From Desulfobacterales bacterium (GTDB lineage Bacteria; Desulfobacterota; Desulfobacteria; Desulfobacterales; RPRI01), in contig JAUYEO010000001.1 of the NCBI GenBank assembly GCA_030689795.1, positions 1-5,856 on the forward strand: 5,856 nucleotides of DNA, read 5' to 3'. A model generated the notes under the pieces. The model was not told the DNA's origin, did not search any database, and saw nothing but the letters and a program-made list of their open reading frames with translations. Shown here piece after piece: positions 1 through 5,733 of the stretch. Each line of letters opens with the position of its first letter. Position 1 is the stretch's first letter. Both the position numbers and the translations under genes were made by a program.

Positions 1-59
1 AAATGGCCCTTTTGTGCGATCTCGGCGTCAATCTGCGGGATTTCTTGTGCGGCATACAT
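1..59 (-). CDS. Possible start of a minus-strand gene, cut by the left edge
   Basis: Read on the minus strand, an ATG at 59 is preceded by GGAGG (68-72) with 8 bases between, which is a good ribosome-binding site. The 19 visible codons give MYAAQEIPQIDAEIAQKGH, with natural-looking composition, and the frame stays open to the edge. The same frame is also open upstream of this ATG to a stop near 132-134, but I see no other ATG in it. A plus-strand frame through 1-165 is open too, so coding is not proven. The product is unknown. If real, the gene is divergent from the glycyl radical enzyme, and 60-479 would be their shared regulatory region. Confidence 0.25.
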   Translation of the reverse strand, partial: MYAAQEIPQIDAEIAQKGH

Positions 60-128
60 TGCGTATGCCTCCGCGCAATCCCTTGATTTCCTTGAGCTTG
101 CCCAAAATTGCCTATTTCCGAATTGGAA

Positions 129-167
129 ACACTATAGTGTCTTTAATTTGTTTCCGGATGGACACTA
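129..167. promoter_or_regulatory. Perfect palindrome ACACTATAGTGT plus a further half-site: candidate operator
   Basis: Positions 129-140 read ACACTATAGTGT, a perfect 12-base palindrome. The half-site ACACTA recurs at 162-167, so TAGTGTC (135-141) and GACACTA (161-167) also form a 7-base inverted repeat with a 19-base spacer. The core CACTATAG occurs again at 451-458, just upstream of the glycyl radical enzyme. Three spaced copies of one half-site suit a dimeric regulator, but they could also be end sequences of a mobile element. TATAGT within the palindrome resembles a -10 box, without a good -35 at normal spacing. Confidence 0.3.
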
Positions 168-171
168 ACTA

Positions 172-239
172 TGAGAGCTTTGCATAACATCTGATTAAAG
201 GATTTGGCAGGGGTAATGGGCTTTGGCATTTCGCAAGAA
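172..239 (+). repeat. Left arm of a large inverted repeat
   Basis: Two blocks match the reverse complement of the right arm. Block A is TGAGAGCTTTG at 172-182, identical to 442-452 reversed over 11 bases. Block B is 203-239, identical to 388-424 reversed except for one base (T231 here; the other arm reads C). The blocks are 20 bases apart here and 17 apart in the right arm, with only weak similarity between. The arms enclose 148 bases (240-387). The whole unit is about 281 bases, a size typical of a miniature inverted-repeat element. I did not find a clear target-site duplication. If transcribed, block B alone could form a stem of about 37 pairs. Confidence 0.75.
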
Positions 240-387
240 ATTTTTAAGGAAACATATCAACGCCCCCTGATTGTCAACAAAGAGACACAGGCAGAGCCGA
301 AATCATGGCTTCGTGGGCGTATATCCACTGGGGCTGCCCGGATTTCATGGGAGCGGATATGCTGCCGTTGGCGGAGTCTGAATCGCA

Positions 388-452
388 TTCTTGCGGAATG
401 CCAAAGCCCATTACCCCTGCCAAACTCGAATGGGAGATATTCAAAGCTCTCA
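388..452 (-). repeat. Right arm of a large inverted repeat
   Basis: This is the partner of 172-239: block B' is 388-424 and block A' is 442-452. The arm ends 27 bases before the preferred ATG of the glycyl radical enzyme, so any transcript entering that gene from upstream of 172 would carry both arms in its leader. Outside the arm, CACTATAG (451-458) repeats the core of the palindrome at 129-140. Confidence 0.75.
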
Positions 453-479
453 CTATAGCCCTTTTTTATGGGGAAAAAT

Positions 480-2828
480 ATGAATAGAATAATCGGATTA
501 AAGAATGCCGTTCAGAGTTATAAACCCGCCATATGCACGGAAAGGACTTTAATATGGACGGATTACTGCAAAAATAAAATAAACAGGGAAAAACCTCCTT
601 CCATTCAGATAGCTGAAGCCCTGCGTGATGTTCTGTTAAATAAATCAATTAAAATCTATCCGGACGAGCTGATTGTCGGAAACTATTCATCAAAAAGGGT
701 CGGCGGAACGCTCCAACCGGAGCTTGCCGGGCTGGCAATGATGTCTGATCTCTATAAATTCTCCAACAGAAAGACCAACCCCCTTGAAATTTCAAAAAAT
801 GATATAAAGAAGCTCCGCAAAACCATCCCCTTCTGGTTGTTCCGGATGCTTGGGATGAGGGCGTATAAATCACCTGTTAAAAAAATTCGTCTTGCGGCTA
901 ACCAGTTGACGGCACATTTCTATTTAATAAATGAATCGGGGGGTATTGCCCATATTGCGCCAGATTATGAAAAGCTGATAAAAATAGGGACTGAAGGAAT
1001 AAAGACAGAGGCAAAAAAATACCAAAAATCTGCCGGAAAGGAGACGGATGAATGGTATTTTTATGAGGCTGTAATGATTGCAGCCGATGCGCTCGCGCAA
1101 TTTGGAGAAAGATATGCAAAACTGGCAGGCCGGATGGCGGATGAAGAAGATGACCCCGTAAGAAAAAGCGAATTGAAAGAGATCGAAAATGTATGTCTGA
1201 ATGTGCCGAGATATGGCGCAAAAACTCTGCACGAGGCAATTCAGTCGATATTTTTTGCTCAGATTGCACTCAATACGGAGAGCATGGATAATTCAATATG
1301 CCCGGGCAGGATGGATTTTTATTTATATCCGTTTTATGAAAGCGACATCAGGAGAAGTTTAACAACCCGGGAAAGAGCAAAGGAGCTTTTATCCGCGTTT
1401 TCAATAAAATTGTGTGAAATTGTTCCGGTTAACTCTGAACATGTCATAAAATTCCATGGCGGTTTTTTCAATGGCCAGGTTGTAACGGTTGGAGGCGTTG
1501 ATTCAAATGGGAATGACAGTTCAAATGAGCTAAGCTATATATTCCTGGAGATAATGGATGAATTGAGAATGAGACAGCCCAACTATCATGCGAGGATCCA
1601 CTCTAAATCGCCGAAAAAACATATTGAAAAGGTTAACGCAATACTTGTGTCCGGAGCCAATACCCCTGCACTGTACAATGATGATATTATTATCAAAACG
1701 ATGGTCAAACACGGTTATAGCGTCAGGGATGCGAGAAATTATACAGCCGTAGGCTGTGTCGAACCGGTTTCGCAGGGGAAAAGCTTTTCATCAACCGATG
1801 CGGCGCTCTTTAATGTGCCGATCATCCTTGAACTTGCTTTAAATGAAGGGAGGAGATTCGGGCATTTAATCCGCTCAGGAGCAAAAACTCCGGATGTTTC
1901 CCGAATGAAAACCATTGAGGATGTAAAGAATGCATTTGAAGCGCAGCTAGATCATCAAATAAAAAACCTGATTACCGATCTTCAGGCTATAGAAATCGCA
2001 AACAGGAAGTACCACCCGACCCCGCTGACAAGCTCGCTGCTTGACGGCTGCCTTGAATCCGGCAGATGTTCCACCGCAGGCGGCGCAGCATATAATTTTT
2101 CCGGAATTCAATGCGTTGGTCCTGCGGATACAGGCGATTCGCTTTATGCGATAGAGAAAGCCGTTTTCACTGACAAAAAGTTAACACTTGCCGGCCTGGT
2201 AGGACACTTAAAGAATAATCTGAAAGATAATTATTGGCATGCCTATCTAAAGGGGCTTGAAAAATTCGGCAATGACGAAGAGAGTGCCGACAGATCGACT
2301 ATATACGTGATTGAAAAATTCAGAGAAGCTATCGGCAAATATACGAATACAAGAGGAGGGAGATACGTTGTTGGATTATATTCCGTAACATCTCATAAGC
2401 ACTGGGGAAATGTTGTAGGGGCGCTCCCGAATGGCAGAAGGATGGGACAGAGCTTTGCCTCGGGCATCGCTCCGTCAAATGGAATGGACAAAAAGGGCCC
2501 CACTGCGCTTTTGAACTCGATCAACAGGATAGATTTCACCAATATTGCAAATGGAGTCAATCTCAATGTGAATTTCGAACAGCATTTGCTAAACAAAGAT
2601 GCGGGGAGGCAGGCTTTTTCAAGCATAGTGAAGACATATTTCAAGAAGGGAGGAATGCAGCTCCAGGTTAATGTCCTTGATCCTAAAGTCCTTATGGAGG
2701 CTAAAGAAAATCCGGAACTTTATCCGTATCTTCTTGTCAGGGTTTCGGGTTATTCTGCATACTTCAACGACCTGACTCCCGAGATGAAGGATGAAATAAT
2801 AAACCGAAGCGTTGTTGCCGTGAATTAG
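480..2828 (+). CDS. Glycyl radical enzyme, PFL2/dehydratase-like, substrate unknown
   Basis: A 782-residue cytoplasmic enzyme, a normal length for the pyruvate formate-lyase-like group that includes diol dehydratases, choline lyase and arylacetate decarboxylases. Family knowledge: a C-terminal Gly carries a stable radical that passes to an active-site Cys, which attacks the substrate. Seen here: active-site motif GCVEP with Cys426 and Glu428, the Cys-x-Glu pattern common in dehydratases and choline lyase; GGMQLQVNVLDP at 724-735; and the radical loop RVSGYSAYF with Gly757, 25 residues before the end. All key residues are present, so it should be active. The start at 480 is chosen because GGGG (470-473) precedes it by 6 bases; an in-frame ATG at 468 would add four residues but has only a T-run upstream. 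The substrate cannot be read from the sequence. No activating radical-SAM gene lies in the window. Confidence 0.93.
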   Translation: MNRIIGLKNAVQSYKPAICTERTLIWTDYCKNKINREKPPSIQIAEALRDVLLNKSIKIYPDELIVGNYSSKRVGGTLQPELAGLAMMSDLYKFSNRKTNPLEISKNDIKKLRKTIPFWLFRMLGMRAYKSPVKKIRLAANQLTAHFYLINESGGIAHIAPDYEKLIKIGTEGIKTEAKKYQKSAGKETDEWYFYEAVMIAADALAQFGERYAKLAGRMADEEDDPVRKSELKEIENVCLNVPRYGAKTLHEAIQSIFFAQIALNTESMDNSICPGRMDFYLYPFYESDIRRSLTTRERAKELLSAFSIKLCEIVPVNSEHVIKFHGGFFNGQVVTVGGVDSNGNDSSNELSYIFLEIMDELRMRQPNYHARIHSKSPKKHIEKVNAILVSGANTPALYNDDIIIKTMVKHGYSVRDARNYTAVGCVEPVSQGKSFSSTDAALFNVPIILELALNEGRRFGHLIRSGAKTPDVSRMKTIEDVKNAFEAQLDHQIKNLITDLQAIEIANRKYHPTPLTSSLLDGCLESGRCSTAGGAAYNFSGIQCVGPADTGDSLYAIEKAVFTDKKLTLAGLVGHLKNNLKDNYWHAYLKGLEKFGNDEESADRSTIYVIEKFREAIGKYTNTRGGRYVVGLYSVTSHKHWGNVVGALPNGRRMGQSFASGIAPSNGMDKKGPTALLNSINRIDFTNIANGVNLNVNFEQHLLNKDAGRQAFSSIVKTYFKKGGMQLQVNVLDPKVLMEAKENPELYPYLLVRVSGYSAYFNDLTPEMKDEIINRSVVAVN

Positions 2829-3229
2829 GCTTTTCCCTTATATCCAAATCTTAGGATTATACTATTGATTGTGCAGAGAATAACATAGAGGAAAATTACC
2901 ATAAAAAATGAAAACATCGGCCCGAGCGGATAATCTGAATATTTGAATAATTTTAAAACAGATAAATTTAAAATTTCACATGCTGTAAAAAAAGTTATTG
3001 AAAAAACCACCGGAACAAAAACAGGTTTTTTTATAAATCTGTTATTCCAGAATACGATCCAGACAAATCCTAAAACATGAACCGGTACGCTCCACATCCA
3101 GGCCGGTATTTTATCAAAATAATAAATATAAATCGGGAATCCCGGATTACCGAGTGTAATTTCTCCCATAAACACCATTATGCCAAACAGTAATCCGGTA
3201 AATATAATTCTTCCTGATCCTATTATCAT
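2825..3229 (-). CDS. Small four-helix integral membrane protein, unknown function
   Basis: A 134-residue protein of unknown function. Four hydrophobic segments are visible at about residues 8-26, 42-61, 70-92 and 103-126, with short polar links (NNRFIKK near 62-68, KYSD near 96-99) and a basic C-terminus ending GYKGKA. There is no lipobox and no motif I recognise. Aromatic residues are abundant, including PAWMW at 42-46. The start at 3229 is chosen because GGGAG lies 6 bases upstream; the frame is open further (ATGs at 3259 or 3280 would add residues), but the first extra stretch is charged and would cover the ribosome-binding site. Its stop codon overlaps the stop of the convergent glycyl radical enzyme by 4 bases. 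It follows the flavoprotein gene in the same direction after 215 bases containing two hairpins. It is most likely a real gene because its frame is long, hydrophobic throughout and well initiated. Confidence 0.72.
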   Translation of the reverse strand: MIIGSGRIIFTGLLFGIMVFMGEITLGNPGFPIYIYYFDKIPAWMWSVPVHVLGFVWIVFWNNRFIKKPVFVPVVFSITFFTACEILNLSVLKLFKYSDYPLGPMFSFFMVIFLYVILCTINSIILRFGYKGKA

Positions 3230-3281
3230 GATGTTCTCCCTTATCTGCATGTTCCAGGTGAACCGAAACAGCGAGCGCATT

Positions 3282-3301
3282 CCCCGCTGCTTGCGGCGGG
3301 G
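3282..3301. repeat. Palindromic hairpin of the CCCCGC-TT-GCGGGG type, flanked by direct repeats
   Basis: CCCCGCTGC (3282-3290) pairs with GCGGCGGGG (3293-3301) over 9 bases with one G-T wobble and TT between. It is bracketed by the direct repeat AGCGAGCG at 3270-3277 and 3304-3311. From memory, G+C-rich palindromes of this form occur dispersed in intergenic regions of many anaerobic and uncultivated bacteria, as REP-like elements. There is no T-run after it on either strand. Confidence 0.7.
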
Positions 3302-3349
3302 TTAGCGAGCGAATCAAAAACAGATAAAAAGTCCTTACGGTCGAAGATT

Positions 3350-3370
3350 TCCCGTAGCTTGCTGCGGGGA
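3350..3370. repeat. Second copy of the palindromic hairpin
   Basis: CCCGTAGC (3351-3358) pairs with GCTGCGGG (3361-3368) with one wobble and TT between; T3350 can also pair with G3369. Read on the minus strand it follows the same pattern as the hairpin at 3282-3301 (CCCCGCxGCAAGC, then CGGG, then AAT), so the two are copies in the same orientation about 48 bases apart. Each copy has diverged at different stem positions while the stem remains able to pair. Confidence 0.65.
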
Positions 3371-3444
3371 GCTTCAATTCATTTTTTTCCCGGAATAACC
3401 GGCACAAAAATTATTTAAAAAGCTTTCATTCCATATCAACCATG

Positions 3445-4095
3445 TCAATCTTTATCAGGACCGACATATTCTGATTTTTCACTGTAAAGAATAAACGGTG
3501 CGGGATTAATTGAGCCTCCGCCTGCATTCATGTAGCCCATGCATATATAGAGTTTATCGTTGATTTTACGAATTTCATCGCCCATGGAGTGGACCATAAT
3601 ACCGCTGTTAAAGGAGCTGTAATCGAGCATAAACGAGTCCCTGTCATCGATTTTTGATTTGCCGATAAAAATTTTCATTTTTATCGTTCTGGCAGTCGCT
3701 GCTTCCCCTTTTTTATTTTTGAACCGGAAAATATTGTACCCGTATCCCTTTTCCGGTAAAAATGCTTTTCCTTCCCAATGGCCGGGCCCAAATAAATGGT
3801 GCGTGAAAAAGTATGCCGTCGGGGACAATATTCCCACAGGAACCAGCTCCCCTCTGAATTCGCCTTTCATGCTGCTGAAAATGGGGGGCGGTGATGCGTA
3901 AAATAACTGCATCACTTCTGATTTGGATAGTTTTTCAATATCCACGGGCATGGCTTTTTCAGCTGGCGTTCCCAGTATCTGTTCGATTGACCCTCCTTTA
4001 TAGGGGACTCCTTTTTGTGCTATATTAATTCCTATAAGCGCGCCGTTTAAAATTATTATAATCGCTGTTATCCATACAATTTTTTTTATAAACAT
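3445..4095 (-). CDS. C-terminal exported/anchored domain, possibly made as a separate protein
   Basis: This part of the long frame looks like a gene of its own: 216 residues from an ATG with a strong upstream ribosome-binding site. It begins MFIKKIVWITAIIIILNG, a basic tip followed by a hydrophobic stretch, typical of a signal peptide or anchor; there is no lipobox Cys. A linker to about residue 75 is followed by a domain rich in Gly and aromatic residues, with FGPGHWEGKAF near 102-112 and a GGGSINPAPFILY stretch near the end. The G-x-W-x-G pattern faintly recalls small lipid-binding beta-barrel families, but this is only an impression. If translated separately it would lie outside the membrane next to, or in complex with, the flavoprotein. 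Confidence 0.42.
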   Translation of the reverse strand: MFIKKIVWITAIIIILNGALIGINIAQKGVPYKGGSIEQILGTPAEKAMPVDIEKLSKSEVMQLFYASPPPIFSSMKGEFRGELVPVGILSPTAYFFTHHLFGPGHWEGKAFLPEKGYGYNIFRFKNKKGEAATARTIKMKIFIGKSKIDDRDSFMLDYSSFNSGIMVHSMGDEIRKINDKLYICMGYMNAGGGSINPAPFILYSEKSEYVGPDKD

Positions 4096-5730
4096 AATAA
4101 TTTCTCCCCCTTTTTCAATTTTGATATTATTCTTTAAAAAATCTTCAGGCGCTTTTTCCTTTGATGGGATCAGGCTCATGGCCCGTTCGGATATGGCAGT
4201 TATTGTAAGGCTTGGGTTGACGCCGATATTTGCCGAGATGGAGGAGCCGTCAATAACATATAAACCCGGATAGCCGAATACTTCATGTGTAGTATTAATG
4301 ACGCCGTTTTCCGGCGAGGAGCCCATATGGCATCCCCCGAGTATGTGGGCAGTTGTTGATTGGTTGGTAAGGCTTTCCATGATTACGTTAATGGGAATGC
4401 CCTTTAGTTCTTCCGCCAGAATTGCGGCTGCCCTGTTTGCAACCGGGATATATGTGGGGGCATTTTTCCCTTTAACCTTTTTCGATTTAAGCCGTCGGCA
4501 AAGGAATAGGGACAGCAGGCTTCTCCCGTATAAGAATGAGATACGGTTGTCAAGGTTCTGCATAACGGTCAGGACGATTATCCGCTTGTTCCAGTTTTTG
4601 GCAAACCAGTTCTTGAACAGAATAAAAGGATTTGTGATTGATAGTATTGCTGTTTTAAGCGATCGCCGCAGTGGATTCGAATCATTAACCAGGGGGCCTG
4701 AGTACCACCTCATGAAGTTGTAGCCCCTCGGGAAACGGTTCAGCGTGATATGCGAATGCTTGTCGGGATAAAAGTCGGATGATATGGTCGTGCCGTGAGT
4801 AAAATCGATATTCTTGTCCGGCGATAACGCTGCCACAATAGATTCGCTGTTCGTCCTAACCGCTTTGCCGAGTTGTTGTGAAATATTCGGCATGGTTTTT
4901 TTAACATCCCTGCACCTGAAGAGGAGTTCAAGGGTGCCCAGCACACCCGCTGATATGATTACTTTTTTTGCCCGGATATCCGGATGCCTTGCCAGCCTTC
5001 TTCCGGTATCCTGGAGACGGAGGATATAGGTGCCGTCCTTTTGAGGGGTTATATTCGTGACTTTTCGTTCTGGAAGAATTGTCGCACCGAGGCGCTCTGC
5101 AAGATAGAGATAGTTTTTATCCAGGCTGTTTTTTGAACCGTGCCTGCAGCCGGTAAGACATTCTCCGCAGAGATAGCAGCCGGCGCGGGAAGGACCGATT
5201 CCTCCGAAGTAGGGATCCTCCTTCATCACTTCAGGCCTTCCGAAATAGATCCCGTTCGGCGTGGGGCCGAATGTTTCAGGCACGCCCATTTTTTCAGCCG
5301 TTTTTTTTAAATAGTCATCCATTAAATCAAGGCCAGGATTTTTTTCCAATCCCAGCATTTTTGAAGCAGTTTTGTAATGGGGAGACAACTCATTTTCCCA
5401 GTCAATCCCAAGATCGCACCATGAAGAATCGGCATAGAATTCTTTTTTGGGTTTCAGAAGCACTGCCGCGTATACAATGCTGCCGCCACCGACCCCGACT
5501 CCTCCCACCACTGTAAGATGCTTATAGAAGTTTTGGGTGAAGTAACCGTCCATCCCCAATTCGGGCATCCATAAGAGTTTTTTCATGCTATCGGAAGCTT
5601 CCTCCATATCAGCAGGTGTAATCCGTTTCCCCTGCTCAATCACTGCAACGCTGTACCCTTTTTCAGATAAGCGTAGAGCGGATACGCTTCCGCCAAAACC
5701 GCTACCGATTATTGCAAAATCAAATTCCAT
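3445..5730 (-). CDS. ChoD-like GMC flavoprotein fused to a membrane-anchored C-terminal domain
   Basis: The frame encodes 761 residues from the ATG at 5730, 7 bases after GGGG; an adjacent ATG at 5733 has only 4 bases of spacing. Residue numbers here count from 5733. The N-terminal 530 or so form a complete GMC oxidoreductase: FAD-binding GSGFGGS at 10-16 with Glu33 for the FAD ribose, GGVGVGGGS at 77-85, and the catalytic pair His463 (AHILGGCHMG) and Asn506 (GVNPSLTITA). Cys186, 189, 192 and 196 form a C-x2-C-x2-C-x3-C cluster, which I recall as conserved in mycobacterial ChoD relatives. It should oxidise an alcohol or sterol-like hydroxyl; the true substrate and electron acceptor are unknown. 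Residues 547-570 are a signal or anchor helix, and 575-762 are an unrecognised, probably beta-rich domain. Typical relatives stop near residue 530-560, so the extension is unusual and may be a joined second gene. Confidence 0.88.
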   Translation of the reverse strand: MEFDFAIIGSGFGGSVSALRLSEKGYSVAVIEQGKRITPADMEEASDSMKKLLWMPELGMDGYFTQNFYKHLTVVGGVGVGGGSIVYAAVLLKPKKEFYADSSWCDLGIDWENELSPHYKTASKMLGLEKNPGLDLMDDYLKKTAEKMGVPETFGPTPNGIYFGRPEVMKEDPYFGGIGPSRAGCYLCGECLTGCRHGSKNSLDKNYLYLAERLGATILPERKVTNITPQKDGTYILRLQDTGRRLARHPDIRAKKVIISAGVLGTLELLFRCRDVKKTMPNISQQLGKAVRTNSESIVAALSPDKNIDFTHGTTISSDFYPDKHSHITLNRFPRGYNFMRWYSGPLVNDSNPLRRSLKTAILSITNPFILFKNWFAKNWNKRIIVLTVMQNLDNRISFLYGRSLLSLFLCRRLKSKKVKGKNAPTYIPVANRAAAILAEELKGIPINVIMESLTNQSTTAHILGGCHMGSSPENGVINTTHEVFGYPGLYVIDGSSISANIGVNPSLTITAISERAMSLIPSKEKAPEDFLKNNIKIEKGGEIIMFIKKIVWITAIIIILNGALIGINIAQKGVPYKGGSIEQILGTPAEKAMPVDIEKLSKSEVMQLFYASPPPIFSSMKGEFRGELVPVGILSPTAYFFTHHLFGPGHWEGKAFLPEKGYGYNIFRFKNKKGEAATARTIKMKIFIGKSKIDDRDSFMLDYSSFNSGIMVHSMGDEIRKINDKLYICMGYMNAGGGSINPAPFILYSEKSEYVGPDKD
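4093..4110 (-). promoter_or_regulatory. Internal ribosome-binding site and ATG at the fusion junction
   Basis: On the minus strand, GGGGGAG (4104-4110) lies 8 bases before an in-frame ATG (4093-4095). This is the strongest Shine-Dalgarno match in the window and sits where a second gene would be expected to start. It encodes the EKGGE stretch of the fused protein, so it could be chance from Gly and Glu codons, but the signal peptide beginning at this ATG argues that it is used or was used. Confidence 0.55.
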
Positions 5731-5733
5731 CAT

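Larger units (their letters stand above)
60..479. other. 420-base stretch without a convincing gene
   Basis: This stretch holds a palindrome with half-sites (129-167) and a large inverted repeat (arms 172-239 and 388-452). Several short frames are open across it: 204-458 plus, 305-487 plus and 274-411 minus. They overlap one another, have poor ribosome-binding sites, and I recognise none of them. The part from about 285 to 440 looks more G+C-rich than the neighbouring gene, suggesting a different origin. The best reading is a regulatory region carrying a decayed or non-autonomous inserted element. I could not place a convincing sigma-70 promoter for the downstream gene. Confidence 0.5.
3230..3444. 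other. Intergenic region with two hairpins, no gene
   Basis: This region lies between the stop of the flavoprotein gene and the start of the membrane protein gene. It contains two related palindromes (3282-3301 and 3350-3370) and an 8-base direct repeat, all described separately. I see no credible coding frame. Neither hairpin is followed by a T-run on the minus strand, so neither looks like an intrinsic terminator for the flavoprotein transcript. Confidence 0.6.

Noticed and set aside
108..138. TTGCCT and TATAGT as a sigma-70 promoter for the glycyl radical enzyme
   Set aside because: The spacer is 19 bases, and the -10 sits inside the perfect palindrome over 340 bases from the gene; too weak to call.
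206..235. TTGGCA repeats resembling a sigma-54 promoter
   Set aside because: The GG and GC elements are not at the required spacing, and the sequence is part of the inverted-repeat arm found in both orientations.
204..487. Open frames of 84 and 60 codons upstream of the glycyl radical enzyme
   Set aside because: They overlap each other, span both arms of an inverted repeat, lack good ribosome-binding sites and match nothing I recognise. I treat them as by-products of the element.
898..1269. Minus-strand frame of 123 codons inside the glycyl radical enzyme
   Set aside because: It lies fully opposite a well-supported gene with conserved motifs, so it is a shadow frame.
3390..3402. CCGG-AATAA-CCGG near a T-run as a terminator for the flavoprotein gene
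   Set aside because: The stem is only 4 pairs, and on the minus strand it is followed by A, not T. It does not fit an intrinsic terminator.
4298..4723. Plus-strand frame of 141 codons opposite the flavoprotein
   Set aside because: It is antisense to the conserved catalytic part of the GMC domain and has no features of its own.
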